Shown: positions 26,687 through 39,079, counted from the stretch's first letter. The stretch: DNA of 64,000 nt from an uncultured Pseudovibrio sp. (GCA_947496145.1 CANMBS010000008.1:62001-126000); one strand, 5' to 3'. Program-made: numbers and translations. The notes: a model not told the origin generated them from the sequence alone.

Positions 26687-27469
26687 CTAAACAGCTTTCA
26701 GCAACAGACTCAGCCCAAGGCCGAAAAGCAAAAGCAGCACCACCCTACGAAACACAACAGGCGACATAAGCTGACGCACTTTTGAGCCAAGCTTGGTCCC
26801 TGAATAGACAAAGGCAAGCCCAAGCGCAGAAATCCCGAAGGCACTCAGATTAAGCAATCCCAGATAATAAAGGCCAGCTGCCATCACGAAAGACGACAGC
26901 GTAAAAGAGCAGTTGATCGCCTGCACAAAACGGTCACTGTTTAAATTCAGCGACAGCAAGTACGGCATCACAGGCATAATCTGCGAGCCGGTAATGCCAT
27001 TTACCACTCCGGTGCAAAACCCGCTCACCGGCCCCAGCACCCGCTCCATCTCAGCAGAAAGGTGCAAATGCGGTGTGAAGAACGCAAACAATGCATAACT
27101 GATCAGCACCAGCCCCAAAGCCACCACAGCTTCCTGCGCCGGAGCCACATCTAAAAACCACAGACCCAGCACAACTCCGGGAATCGTTGCAAGCAACATA
27201 AAACGAAAGCGATACGCCATTTCCCTAAAATGCCCGGCATCCACCATCACCAGAATATTGCTGGTAACACTTGGGAGAAGGATCAGCGGTATCCCCCGTT
27301 TCAACCCCACAGCATACACCAGAAACGGCAGGCAAGTGGTTGAAAACCCGAGACCTGTTGCCCCTTTCACAAAAGCGGCAAAAAAGAAAGCACCTGCAAC
27401 CGCCATAAGTTCAGTTGCGCTGTAGGCAATTTCCCACTCAAAGAGAGAACTGGAAAAATCATTCAACAT
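26687..27469 (-). CDS. TauE/SafE (TSUP) family permease, copy 2
   Basis: A 260-residue permease with about eight transmembrane helices. Blocks FFFAAFVKGATGLGFSTTCLPFLVYAVGLKRG, LLPSVTSNILVMVDAG, GVVLGLWFLD, GFCTGVVNGITGSQIMPVMPYLL and TKLGSKVRQLMSPVVFRRVVLL match the neighbour block for block. The copies differ substantially, so the duplication is old. About 90 bp separates this gene's stop (26687) from the nominal start of copy 1, and they may be cotranscribed. Such pairs could form a heteromeric or complementary exporter; that is an inference. Confidence 0.88.
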   Translation of the reverse strand: MLNDFSSSLFEWEIAYSATELMAVAGAFFFAAFVKGATGLGFSTTCLPFLVYAVGLKRGIPLILLPSVTSNILVMVDAGHFREMAYRFRFMLLATIPGVVLGLWFLDVAPAQEAVVALGLVLISYALFAFFTPHLHLSAEMERVLGPVSGFCTGVVNGITGSQIMPVMPYLLSLNLNSDRFVQAINCSFTLSSFVMAAGLYYLGLLNLSAFGISALGLAFVYSGTKLGSKVRQLMSPVVFRRVVLLLLFGLGLSLLLKAV

Positions 27470-27563
27470 CTGGCAAAAACACCTAACCTAACAGGAAACT
27501 TAATTCCCTATTGGAAATCCCATATTACTCGTAAAGGCCGCGCAACAGTCACGCGGAAATATA

Positions 27564-28202
27564 ATGCAACTCTGGTTCAGACTTATACTTTACTTCTTCA
27601 GGCTCCCCTTTCTGAAAAAACTTGAAGATATGCTCAGCAAATCAGTGGTGCATCTGCGGGTCCTGCCCTCCGACATTGACTTAAACATCCACCTCACCAA
27701 CAGTCGCTATCTGGCCATGATGGACTTTGGCCGTGTGGACCACATGAGCCGCACCAAACTCGGCAAGGTGGTTTTCGCCAACAAATGGACACCACTGGCA
27801 AACCACGCCACCGTCCGCTTTCGCCGCGAACTTCCTTTCTGGGAGCCATTCAAACTGGAAAGTGAGATTGTCTACTGGACCGAAGAAGCCAGCGTTATGG
27901 AGCAGCGCTTCATCTTCACCAAAGGCCGCAAGAAAGGCATCGTCGCAGCCACAGGTCTTGTGCGCATCAGCCTGTATGACCGTGCACAAAAAACCTTCGT
28001 GCCGTCCACAACAGTTCTGAAAGAAACGGGAACGCCACTGCGCCAACTCCCTCTTCAGCCTCACATCGAGGCATTCTTAAAAGAAGAAAAAGCCATACAG
28101 GCTTATGAGCGCAAATCCGCTGGTATTGCGCCGGTCGACTCATTAGAAGTACCAAGTGCGCAAAACGACCAGACAAACGCAGAAAACCGAAAGCATGGCT
28201 GA
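27564..28202 (+). CDS. Acyl-CoA thioesterase-like hotdog protein (4HBT_2 family)
   Basis: A 212-residue protein with a hotdog-fold thioesterase domain. An N-terminal amphipathic or membrane-seeking segment (LWFRLILYFFRLPFLKK) precedes SKSVVHLRVLPSDIDLNIHLTNSRYLAMMDFGRVDH, the DxxxHLTNSRY acyl-CoA thioesterase signature, then HATVRFRRELPFWEPFKLESEIVYW. It is like the THEM6/YbgC-type family that cleaves acyl-CoA thioesters; substrate is not known. The C-terminal tail is charged (KEEKAIQAYERKSAG). The stop overlaps the GST start by eight bases, so the two genes are translationally coupled. Confidence 0.85.
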   Translation: MQLWFRLILYFFRLPFLKKLEDMLSKSVVHLRVLPSDIDLNIHLTNSRYLAMMDFGRVDHMSRTKLGKVVFANKWTPLANHATVRFRRELPFWEPFKLESEIVYWTEEASVMEQRFIFTKGRKKGIVAATGLVRISLYDRAQKTFVPSTTVLKETGTPLRQLPLQPHIEAFLKEEKAIQAYERKSAGIAPVDSLEVPSAQNDQTNAENRKHG

Positions 28203-28878
28203 GCAGGTAAACCTCCCGATCCTCTATTCGTTTCGCCGTTGCCCCTATGCAATGCGCGCCAGATTGGGACTGGTTGCCAGCCAGACAACAGTTGCCCTGC
28301 GAGAAATCATATTGCGCAACAAGCCCGCACATATGCTGGAGATTTCACCAAAAGGAACGGTTCCGGTCCTCCTCCTGAGCGATGGCACCGTCCTTGAGGA
28401 AAGCCTGGATATTATGCTCTGGGCTCTCCGGCAGAACGACCCGCACAACTGGTTAGTCCCTGACCTTGGCTCACTTGATGATATGCTTGCTCTCATTGAA
28501 GAAATGGACGGCGAGTTCAAACGCAATCTGGATCGCTTTAAATACTCAACCCGTTATGAAGATGCGGACCCCGAGGTCCATTATGCCCTCGCCATCAAAG
28601 AGCTGACAAAGCTGGCTGAGCGCCTCAAAACCTCACCATACTTGTTTGGAAACCGCCCTGCTTTGGCAGATCAGGCGCTGTTTCCATTCGTGCGCCAGCT
28701 CGCCAATGCAGACAAAGACCGTTTCACCCGGCACGCCCCTGCCAGCCTGCAAAAATGGCTGGCCGAGCGCATCGACCAGCCAGAGTTCAAATCAGTCTTC
28801 GGAACCAAATGGAAGCCATGGGCACCCGAAGATGACCTTGTTCTCTTCCCCGAAGAACCTGCTACGCACGCCCTTTAA
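28195..28878 (+). CDS. Glutathione S-transferase family protein with CPYA motif
   Basis: A 227-residue protein. Thioredoxin-fold domain: ILYSFRRCPYAMRARLGLV, with Cys in CPYA as a possible glutathione nucleophile as in omega or glutaredoxin-2-like GSTs; then SPKGTVPVLLLSDGTVLEESLDIM with the VPVL cis-Pro loop and the EES GSH-binding pair. All-alpha C-terminal domain: SPYLFGNRPALADQALFPFVRQLANAD. Start at ATG 28195 overlaps the thioesterase stop. The two genes form an operon. The function is possibly thiol transfer or detoxification. Its end overlaps by 17 bp the convergent methyltransferase gene. Confidence 0.9.
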   Translation: MAEQVNLPILYSFRRCPYAMRARLGLVASQTTVALREIILRNKPAHMLEISPKGTVPVLLLSDGTVLEESLDIMLWALRQNDPHNWLVPDLGSLDDMLALIEEMDGEFKRNLDRFKYSTRYEDADPEVHYALAIKELTKLAERLKTSPYLFGNRPALADQALFPFVRQLANADKDRFTRHAPASLQKWLAERIDQPEFKSVFGTKWKPWAPEDDLVLFPEEPATHAL

Positions 28879-29518
28879 ACAGCGCAACCTCGCCAACCAC
28901 CTCGATGGAAACATCAGAAAAATAGCGTTCCAGATTAGCGCGCAAATCATCAAGGTTGTCTTCCGCGTTGGAGAAGATACCCTTGCTGTTGTAAAGAGCC
29001 ATAAGCTTACGCGCACCCCAGTTAGGCTTTTGCCCCTGCCCTAAAATGGTAGAGCCAAACAGCACACCGCCTTCTTTCAGCAACGGCTTAAGATTCTCAA
29101 ACACCAGATACTTCTGCTTCATGGTGCCCGGCAGGCAATGCAGCAAGTACCCCAGATTGATGCTCTCGAACCTATCCTGCTCCCACTCAATCGGCTCCAG
29201 CACATCCGCCTCAGCGCAGGTTACATTTTCCACCACCGCACGAGACCTGGCATATTCCAGACAATGCGGGTTTAAGTCCATCAACACCAGACGCGCATTT
29301 TCCGGAAAGCGCCCATGCTCTAGAAAGTACCCGCTGCCAACACCCACATCCAAATGATTGCCAGTGACATTGCGGTTGAAAAAACTCAGCGCCTTGCTTG
29401 CAGAACATCGCCATAAGAAACTGTTGGAAAACCGCAGGACCAGGAGATCATAAATTCGCAAGGTCTTATCAGAGTAAACCTCCGCACCCGCAGCACTATC
29501 CAGATTTTCTTTATTCAT
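28862..29518 (-). CDS. Class I SAM-dependent methyltransferase
   Basis: A 218-residue Rossmann-fold methyltransferase. Motif I reads LDVGVGSGYFLEHGRFP; the acidic residue after strand 2 is in VLMDLNPHCLEYAR; the strand 4 block is FESINLGYLLHCLPGTM; then LKPLLKEGGVLFGSTILG. The N-terminal helix is rich in aromatic residues (RIYDLLVLRFSNSFLWRC). Substrate not identifiable; it resembles small-molecule O- or C-methyltransferases. Ends 17 bp inside the GST gene on the opposite strand. Confidence 0.83.
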   Translation of the reverse strand: MNKENLDSAAGAEVYSDKTLRIYDLLVLRFSNSFLWRCSASKALSFFNRNVTGNHLDVGVGSGYFLEHGRFPENARLVLMDLNPHCLEYARSRAVVENVTCAEADVLEPIEWEQDRFESINLGYLLHCLPGTMKQKYLVFENLKPLLKEGGVLFGSTILGQGQKPNWGARKLMALYNSKGIFSNAEDNLDDLRANLERYFSDVSIEVVGEVALFKGRA

Positions 29519-29610
29519 GACCGCCTGACCTGTCTTTTAAAATTCAGGCGCTCATATTCTCACAACAGAACAGCAATTCAAGCAAAACCCTGCGTCAATG
29601 CACGACTCAA

Positions 29611-30345
29611 TCAGCCAAAGCCCATCGCATTTTCTAAGGTTGCCGCATCTGTCACTGGTTCATTCCAGAAATGACGATAAACCGCTTCCCCGTCAAAGAA
29701 GTCAGCTCCCTCACGATCCGCACTCACCAAAACCCACTTCGCTGCATTCACCTTGAAGCTTTGAGAGGCAAACCTGTCAATCTCGCCCGCATGTTTCTCG
29801 TTCATGCGCAACACAAAATCATGCGCCTCAGCAGCAAACGCCTCACGGTCATGATCTGAAGACAGCACATCCTGCGGATCAAGCAAAAAAGCCTTCCCAA
29901 ACCCGCCATTCATGTTCACCCGCTCAACACTCAGCTGGTACCAGTCAAAGTCCGCGAAATCCACATAGAGCTTCGCCTTGGGATGCCGCATCAGGTAACG
30001 ATTGCGAAACTCCCCACACAACACCTCACCTTTCACTAGTCGTCTGAAACGACCAATAACAGTCAGTCTGGGATGCGCCAGAGGATCACCCTTTCCCGGC
30101 TCACCAATAAGAAGCGACACACGCTGGTCCTGCTCCAGACATTGAGAGTGGTTGGACAAGCTGGAAGCAAGCATAAACGGTGCCCCCGTCACGTCGCAGC
30201 CTACACCAACCCGGCTGACAACCGGATATCCGGTTTCCGGTTCCAGCACAGCCAGTGAAGCAAAACGCGCCGTCCGTATCAATGTCCGGGCCTGAGTCCG
30301 CGCCTCATCTGTGGTTTCGCGAATTGGGTCTATCTTCTTTTCCAT
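29611..30345 (-). CDS. HugZ-like heme-utilisation FMN/split-barrel protein
   Basis: A 244-residue protein: an N-terminal PPOX split barrel (ARTLIRTARFASLAVLEPETGYPVVSRVGVGCDVTG, SLSNHSQCLEQDQRVSLLIG, ARP-like block HPRLTVIGRFRRL, YLMRHPKAKLYVDFADF) and a C-terminal DUF2470 domain (NEKHAGEIDRFASQ, AKWVLVSADREGADF). This order matches the HugZ/HutZ family, which binds and opens heme to release iron. No heme-transport genes lie beside it, so the call is by domain. The start at 30345 has GAGGGTG upstream; no longer N-terminus is needed. Confidence 0.85.
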   Translation of the reverse strand: MEKKIDPIRETTDEARTQARTLIRTARFASLAVLEPETGYPVVSRVGVGCDVTGAPFMLASSLSNHSQCLEQDQRVSLLIGEPGKGDPLAHPRLTVIGRFRRLVKGEVLCGEFRNRYLMRHPKAKLYVDFADFDWYQLSVERVNMNGGFGKAFLLDPQDVLSSDHDREAFAAEAHDFVLRMNEKHAGEIDRFASQSFKVNAAKWVLVSADREGADFFDGEAVYRHFWNEPVTDAATLENAMGFG

Positions 30346-30615
30346 AACACCCTCGTATACACCGCAAAGAATCCCTGAAGCTCTACAGTCATTCCCCGCT
30401 GATATTACGTAGTATGAATGCATTCCTCAATTTAGAATCTGCCGCAAATCAACAGTAACACACAAACCCTAAAATCGTTACCCTATTGAATTTTATAGTT
30501 TTATCTCTCTGAGACACAACATGAACAGAAGATGAATGGCCTTATCAAAGAACGTTCAGGCCACCTTTGGTTTAAGTAGTCTCAACAAGACAGATACCGG
30601 TGACGGGAGATGAAA

Positions 30616-31116
30616 ATGGCTAAAGCATCAGCAGTAATTTCAGTAGCGCTGGCAGGAGCGATGTTGCTTCCTGCCGCTTCTGCGGTACAGGCAGGCTCAA
30701 AGCACAACACCTATATTGAAAACAACACCTACGTTGAGAACAATTACTACCACAAGCATAATCGGAAAAAGCACAAGAAGCGCGGCATTAAAACTGGTGA
30801 AGCCGTTGCCATTGGCGTCATGGGGCTTGCTGCTGGCATGATCCTCAATGAGGCTTTCTCACAGCCGCAATACGTGGCACCACCGCCACCTGCTTACCGC
30901 CCGCCAGCCCCGGCATATCGCCCGCCAGCCCCGGCACAGCCTTACTATCCGCCTGTGGTCACTCACCGGCCTGCGCCCGTTTATCAGGCTCAGGTCGCAG
31001 CGCCTGCCCCGTGGTCACCAGCGTGGTTTGCTTATTGCACCAACAAATACAGAAGCTTTAACCCAAACACAGGCACCTACCGTACCTATTCTGGCAAAAA
31101 CCGGTTCTGTCAGTAA
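30616..31116 (+). CDS. BA14K-family lectin-like protein, secreted
   Basis: A 166-residue exported protein. The signal peptide MAKASAVISVALAGAMLL, PAASAVQAG is followed by a His/Asn-rich linker (KHNTYIENNTYVENNYYHKHNRKKHKK), a hydrophobic helix (GEAVAIGVMGLAAGMILNEAF), a proline-rich repeat (YRPPAPA x2) and a C-terminal BA14K block, WFAYCTNKYRSFNPNTGTYRTYSGKNRFC. The two cysteines (AYC, RFC) are family-typical. The ATG at 30616 has GGGAG at good distance; an ATG two codons earlier is too close to it. In Brucella the homologue has lectin-like, immunogenic properties. It faces the extensin-like gene. Confidence 0.9.
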   Translation: MAKASAVISVALAGAMLLPAASAVQAGSKHNTYIENNTYVENNYYHKHNRKKHKKRGIKTGEAVAIGVMGLAAGMILNEAFSQPQYVAPPPPAYRPPAPAYRPPAPAQPYYPPVVTHRPAPVYQAQVAAPAPWSPAWFAYCTNKYRSFNPNTGTYRTYSGKNRFCQ

Positions 31117-31156
31117 CGGCAAACCATAAACTACACAGCCCGATCACCCGGCGGTC

Positions 31157-31199
31157 CACCTGCCTGAAAGAGAATTAGCCCATCTCAATCAGGCAGGTG
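31157..31199. terminator. Inverted repeat between convergent BA14K and extensin-like genes
   Basis: CACCTGCCTGA (31157-31167) and TCAGGCAGGTG (31189-31199) form a perfect 11-bp inverted repeat with 21 bases between, in the 86-bp gap between the two stops. No T-tract; probably a bidirectional 3'-end structure. Confidence 0.5.
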
Positions 31200-31202
31200 A
31201 AC

Positions 31203-32015
31203 CTATTTGCAAACCCGGTATTGGCAGCCCTTGCCGTGACAACCTAAATCAAAGTGCAAATGGTCACGATGATACTTATCTGCATTGGGTCCAAGTACAG
31301 TGGTAAATCGCTCACAAGCTCCTTTGTGAAGCGCACTTAAAAAACGGGCTTCCGAAGAAGAACCATCCCAACCATCTTTAACTGTCACTTCCCGCCCGTC
31401 AGAAAGGTAAAACCCGGCAATATCAATGGCATTACCCTTTCCATGTTCAGAAAGCTTCGCTCCCTTCTGATTGTTGCGGCCACGACAAGCATACCCCGCC
31501 GCCGTGCGAATGCGCACAATCGAGGCCCCGAACTCGCGACGCGCAGCAGGGAACGCCACATCTTGCAGCCAGCCATCAAACTCTTGCGCCAGACCGCATT
31601 CAATCTGCACTGGCAATGTCAGCCCGATCTCGCGACCAGCACCAACCACAGAGCGTAATGAAACCGGCCTCTTAATCCCGCATTGGCCTGCACCATTAAC
31701 CGGCTCACGAATGTCCACATGCCAGCCACGCAGAATGCACTTTGAAGCAGAACTAACAGCCGGAACCACACGTGAAGGCGGAGCCATATCCGGAACAAGA
31801 GAAAGCGGTCTGGTCGCAGGAGCACCGAAGGCTGGCTGAGGAGCAACTTTGCGAAGCGGAACAGAAGCAGACGGAGATAATTGAACTGCTGGCGCATATG
31901 GACGTGCTTTGGGAATCGGTGTCCCATGAACCTGTGCAGCTCCTATACACATACCTGCAACAACGCTAGTCAGAATTAAGCGCAGAAAACCACCTGCGCA
32001 TCTTGGCTTGCCCAC
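31203..32015 (-). CDS. Extensin-family protein, secreted
   Basis: A 270-residue exported protein. The N-terminal GKPRCAGGFLRLILTSVVAGMCIGAAQVHG is a signal peptide. A proline-rich linker of about 55 residues (TPIKARPYAPAV-type) follows, then the extensin-like C-terminal domain: CGIKRPVSL, LTLPVQIECGLAQEFDGWLQ, RTAAGYACRGRNNQKGAKLSEHGKGNAIDIAGF, VLGPNADKYHRDHLHFDLGCHGKG. The HxxGxAID and HLHFD motifs resemble the peptidoglycan-peptidase-like MepA/VanY fold, so a cell-wall role is plausible. GTG start with GGAATTTTTAA. All conserved cysteines are present. Confidence 0.85.
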   Translation of the reverse strand: MGKPRCAGGFLRLILTSVVAGMCIGAAQVHGTPIPKARPYAPAVQLSPSASVPLRKVAPQPAFGAPATRPLSLVPDMAPPSRVVPAVSSASKCILRGWHVDIREPVNGAGQCGIKRPVSLRSVVGAGREIGLTLPVQIECGLAQEFDGWLQDVAFPAARREFGASIVRIRTAAGYACRGRNNQKGAKLSEHGKGNAIDIAGFYLSDGREVTVKDGWDGSSSEARFLSALHKGACERFTTVLGPNADKYHRDHLHFDLGCHGKGCQYRVCK

Positions 32016-32406
32016 TTAAAAATTCCAATTCCGGTCAGCAATCAGCCCGCGAAATTGACTGATTCAATGCTGTCTGCATGTGATATGCACCCCGAACCAC
32101 CACGAATTCTTAACAATATCCACGCCCAATTCATCGCAGTTTAAAGATATCAGGACAGCGATCACACTCTAAATCTATCGAGAATTGTGCTTATTCAATT
32201 GACAGGGAGAACGCAAGAATTCCCTTGGTATTTCACAGATGGATACAAATGTATCCTCTAAGTTTACACATTTTATTCTGACTAATTATTTTCCTTGCTG
32301 ACAGAATTTTGCTCAAAACCTCCGGAAACATAAGAATTTTTTGCTTTTCCAACACCAGCTTGTCCCATAAGCTACCTGCAGCTAGTGAGTAACGGGAGAT
32401 GTATTC
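32016..32406. other. Intergenic stretch without a gene
   Basis: About 390 bp. AT-rich, upstream of the 27-residue peptide. No convincing promoter or repeat was seen. Confidence 0.45.
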
Positions 32407-32490
32407 ATGACTGTCACACGAAGCTTTAACGCCATAGCAATCACACTTGCATTCGCATTTGTTGCTGCTGTCGTTATCGGAGTTCTGTAA
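32407..32490 (+). CDS. Small 27-residue single-helix membrane protein
   Basis: ATG at 32407, 27 codons and TAA at 32488-32490: basic N-terminus MTVTRSFNAIAIT followed by a hydrophobic helix TLAFAFVAAVVIGVL. A good ribosome site (ACGGGAG, 9 bases upstream) precedes it. The composition, a short positively charged start and an uninterrupted transmembrane segment, is typical of small membrane proteins of other bacteria that regulate transporters or kinases. No homologue is recognised from memory. Confidence 0.5.
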   Translation: MTVTRSFNAIAITLAFAFVAAVVIGVL

Positions 32491-32620
32491 CCCCATCCCC
32501 CAAACTTATTACAGCCTTCAAGAGCAAAAATCAGAAGGCGCAAAAACATAGATGAAAAAGAAACTTACCTTGTTTTCAGGGCGGGTTTCAGAAGCGATAT
32601 AGATTTATCTGTCTGCTATA

Positions 32621-32716
32621 ACGTAGCTCCGAAAAGCAGAAACCGGTTTCGGATACTCCCCAGAATTAAAAGCTCAGTCAGTTCAATCACTTAAGGCTAA
32701 ATGCGAGCTGCTGTAA
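32621..32716. repeat. Copy 1 of an interspersed palindromic repeat
   Basis: ACGTAGCTCCGAAAAGCAGA... AACCGGTTTCGGATACT ... AATGCGAGCTGCTG: same family as the copies at 32842 and 41306. The ends share GCGAGCTGCTG with copy 3 (GCGAACTGCTTTAG). Probably a nonautonomous palindromic element of the type common in alphaproteobacterial gaps. Confidence 0.7.
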
Positions 32717-32841
32717 AGGTGCCAGCTGCTTCAGACTGAATGCAGCCTTCTATACGTGCCCCCAAAAGTCGATTTAAATCGAAGCCTCTTACAACATATT
32801 CAGTCAACTCCGCTCTGTTAACACTCTGGTCCCTGAGCTAG

Positions 32842-32886
32842 GCGTATCTCCGAAAACTGGAAACAGGTTTATGGATGAAGATACGT
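32842..32886. repeat. Copy 2 (short) of the interspersed palindromic repeat
   Basis: GCGTATCTCCGAAAACTGGA, followed by AACAGGTTTATGGATGA and AGATACGT at 32879-32886. The ends GCGTATCT/AGATACGY are inverted repeats as in copy 3. Only the first half of the element is preserved. Confidence 0.75.
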
Positions 32887-32931
32887 AAGTAAAACATGCC
32901 TTTATGAGTTTTACTTTCAGGAGCATGTAAC

Positions 32932-33861
32932 GTGACAAAAATAGATCCGACTAACATTGGAAGAATATCTGTTATTCTCGCTATATTTCTTCAAGCGTCT
33001 GGAAAAGTATCATATGGAACCTTCCTCTGGGAGGTGTCTGCGCCTTTTTTTGTATTCATCAGCTTTGTAATGGCAACCCTATTCTTTCTTGTGACTGCGC
33101 ACAAAGGTGTCGGAAAAGTAAACTGGGTCGAGCTGTTCTGCCTTAATCTCACAACAGCCATCACCTTTCTGAGTTACTTTTATGCCCTCAAGCTTATAGA
33201 GCCTTCAATCGTTGGTGCGCTTGAGCAAGGTATCGGCCCTATTTTTACACTTCTCATTCTGTTTTTTACAATTGGAGCACGGCCTACACTTTTAAACGTC
33301 CTTGTCAGTTGTGGCATACTGGCGTCATGCTATGTATTAGGAACTGCCGCAATGAAAGGGGGCGGGTTTACACTGTCTTCCGACTATGCTCTCCTTGGTC
33401 TGCTCGCCAGTATTGTGACGGGCATATGCTCGGTACTCACAATTTTGATTTCAAAAAACATGATCAAGAACGGATGGAGTTACGGGTCAATTCTTGCTCA
33501 CCGCTTTTACCTTATTATTCCGATCTCGTTTATTCTGGCTACTCAAAGCAACATTCCATTCCCACCGTTCTCATGGGATCTGGCATTTCAGATATTCATT
33601 ATATCCGCAATATGCGTTGTCTTGCCTCTTTATCTTTTTCAGATCGGAATAGGTTTATGTGATCCATATACAATTATGGTCATGGGCGCTTCTATGCCGC
33701 TCATAACTTTCCTTCTTCAAGGTTTCTCACCGGTCTATAACTGGACCTGGTTAACCACCTCAGGGCTCCTTCTTTTAACAGCTTGTTTTGTAATCGACAG
33801 TGTCGTTGATCAGAAAAGCAAACGCACACCCGCCCAATCCAGCAAGTCACCAGCAACTTAG
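32932..33861 (+). CDS. DMT-superfamily (EamA-type) permease
   Basis: A 309-residue membrane protein with about ten hydrophobic segments in two five-helix halves, as in the drug/metabolite transporter (EamA) family. Notable blocks: YFYALKLIEPSIVGALEQGIGPIFTLLILFFTIGARP at the end of the first half, and LPLYLFQIGIGLCDPYTIMVMGASMPLITFLLQGF in the second. GTG start after CAGGAGCATGTAAC. Codon use and composition are less GC-rich than neighbours such as the oxoprolinase. Substrate not inferable. Confidence 0.85.
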   Translation: MTKIDPTNIGRISVILAIFLQASGKVSYGTFLWEVSAPFFVFISFVMATLFFLVTAHKGVGKVNWVELFCLNLTTAITFLSYFYALKLIEPSIVGALEQGIGPIFTLLILFFTIGARPTLLNVLVSCGILASCYVLGTAAMKGGGFTLSSDYALLGLLASIVTGICSVLTILISKNMIKNGWSYGSILAHRFYLIIPISFILATQSNIPFPPFSWDLAFQIFIISAICVVLPLYLFQIGIGLCDPYTIMVMGASMPLITFLLQGFSPVYNWTWLTTSGLLLLTACFVIDSVVDQKSKRTPAQSSKSPAT

Positions 33862-33940
33862 GTGCCTCGGATACATTTGAAATAATTCTCAGGGGACCTT
33901 AAACAGCCAGAGCCTGAAGTAATGCATTTTCTCATAATGA

Positions 33941-33966
33941 AACCCACTTTGGCTCCAAAGTGGGTT
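33941..33966. terminator. Perfect 12-bp palindromic hairpin
   Basis: AACCCACTTTGG (33941-33952) and CCAAAGTGGGTT (33955-33966) pair completely with a CT centre, in the gap between convergent DMT and azoreductase genes. Near-perfect palindrome of 26 bp; probably a bidirectional 3' end. Confidence 0.6.
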
Positions 33967-33998
33967 CCAGATGAAATATCTACTTATCAGGCTGTTAC

Positions 33999-34025
33999 AA
34001 CCTGTCTCAAAAAAGAAGACAGGTT
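33999..34025. terminator. Hairpin at the azoR 3' end
   Basis: AACCTGTCT (33999-34007) pairs with AGACAGGTT (34017-34025), 9 bp, overlapping the azoR stop. Together with the hairpin at 33941 it makes two hairpins in the gap. Confidence 0.45.
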
Positions 34026-34624
34026 CAGGCAGCAACTGCCTCAACCAGCTCCGCAACCGCTGCCTGCCCTTTTGCAATCGCTGCATCACGATCAACTGCC
34101 ACACCCTCAGCAGAAACAATTTCCACCTCGGTTATCCCGACAAAGTTCAGAATCTGTTTCAGGAAGGGTGTTGCAAAGTCTGCCGGAGAGCCAACAGGCA
34201 CCCCACCGGTTGCTGCAACGATATATGCCTTCTTGCCTTTCAGCAGACCTTCCGGCCCGTCTTCTGTGTACCGGAAGGTCACACCAACACGTACAATCTG
34301 ATCAATCCATGCCTTCAGGACAGCAGGCACTGAGAAGTTGTACATCGGCGCACCAATCACCAGCACATCCGCCGCCTGTACTTCTGCAATGAGTGTATCA
34401 GACAAGGCCAGCCCATCCTTCTGCACATCATTGCGCTGCCCCTCAGGGGTGTAAGCAGCACCAATCCAGTTCTGGTCAATAAAGGAAACAGGCCCGTTCA
34501 GGTCTCGCGTGATCACAGTATCACCCTCACCCGCAATTTTCGCGACCAGTTCCTCACAGAGCTGTCGGGAAACGGAACCAGTGGTTGCAGCAGAGCTTTC
34601 AACTTTCAAAATTGTCTTCGTCAT
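34025..34624 (-). CDS. azoR: FMN-dependent NADH-azoreductase AzoR
   Basis: A 199-residue flavodoxin-fold quinone/azo reductase that reduces quinones and azo compounds by two-electron transfer with NADH. N-terminal phosphate loop ILKVESSAATTGSVSRQL, FMN contacts in GAPMYNFSVPAVLKAWIDQIVRVGVTF, and AATGGVPVGSP in the C-terminal half match AzoR. The start at 34624 (MTKTIL) has TGGAGAATGATC upstream. Monocistronic, next to a DUF1330 gene on the same strand 170 bp upstream. Confidence 0.92.
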   Translation of the reverse strand: MTKTILKVESSAATTGSVSRQLCEELVAKIAGEGDTVITRDLNGPVSFIDQNWIGAAYTPEGQRNDVQKDGLALSDTLIAEVQAADVLVIGAPMYNFSVPAVLKAWIDQIVRVGVTFRYTEDGPEGLLKGKKAYIVAATGGVPVGSPADFATPFLKQILNFVGITEVEIVSAEGVAVDRDAAIAKGQAAVAELVEAVAA

Positions 34625-34794
34625 GATCATTCTCCAGGATGAGTATGCAATGGATTGTTATCTCAAAGACATACATAACCGAGTTTCAGCGAATGATTAG
34701 ACCACAATTTGGAAACAGTCTTTGCACCGTTCCGCGACAATCCCCCCGCAGAAAAGGCAGGAATAAAGAAGCATAAGTCTACCGGAAGATATGC

Positions 34795-35082
34795 TCATTC
34801 TTCGTAAAGCTGAATAGACATCGTACAAGCTTCATCCCGCAAAGGAACGATGGCCTGATAAGCCTCAGAGGAATAAAACGCCTCAACCGCCTCCATGTCC
34901 GGATAACGAAAGACAGCGGCAACATGAGGTTTTTCCTCATTCCCGCGTTTTGTTGTCTTGTACTGACCCCGCACAATCACTTCCACTTGTGACTGTTCCA
35001 TCAACACAGCCGCAGCCTTCACATAATCTTGAAATTTTTGGGGGTCTTTGACGTCGGCGTAAGAAAAATTCAAAACTGGCAC
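34795..35082 (-). CDS. DUF1330 family protein
   Basis: A 95-residue ferredoxin-like alpha/beta protein of the DUF1330 family: NFSYADVKDPQKFQDYVKAA, QSQVEVIVRGQYKTTK and FRYPDMEAVEAFYSSEAYQAIVPLRDEACTM. The start is a GTG at 35082 (VPVLNFSYAD), set by GAGG at 7 bases and by family length; a longer reading beginning at 35121 has no ribosome site. Function unknown in the literature as I know it. Monocistronic or weakly linked to azoR. Confidence 0.87.
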   Translation of the reverse strand: MPVLNFSYADVKDPQKFQDYVKAAAVLMEQSQVEVIVRGQYKTTKRGNEEKPHVAAVFRYPDMEAVEAFYSSEAYQAIVPLRDEACTMSIQLYEE

Positions 35083-35280
35083 TGGCAAGCCTCGCTGGCA
35101 ATCAATCTGTTTCCAGATCAACTAAAAGATCAAATCAGTTTGCCGCAAAATACCCATGCAAACTGAGAGAAAAACTCCTCTGTATACCTAATACAGGCAG
35201 CATCCAGAGAGTCTCAATCAGCTTTTAGAAGTAGGTGGCCCGGGAGCGAGATAAACCGGAAGCAGTCTCATAACAAAAGA

Positions 35281-35304
35281 GGGCTACAACACACGTTGTA
35301 GCCC
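35281..35304 (-). terminator. Intrinsic terminator of metH
   Basis: Perfect stem GGGCTACAAC (35281-35290) with GTTGTAGCCC (35295-35304), loop ACAC. On the minus strand it is followed by TCTTTTG, and starts about 30 bp after the metH stop at 35333. Confidence 0.85.
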
Positions 35305-35332
35305 CCGGTTTCATTGTAGCAGCAACAGCAGC

Positions 35333-39079
<3,747 letters not shown>

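Larger units (their letters stand above)
32491..32931. other. Intergenic stretch with repeat copies
   Basis: About 440 bp between the small membrane peptide and the DMT exporter, containing repeat copies 1 and 2 (32621-32716 and 32842-32886) and otherwise nothing recognisable. Confidence 0.5.
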
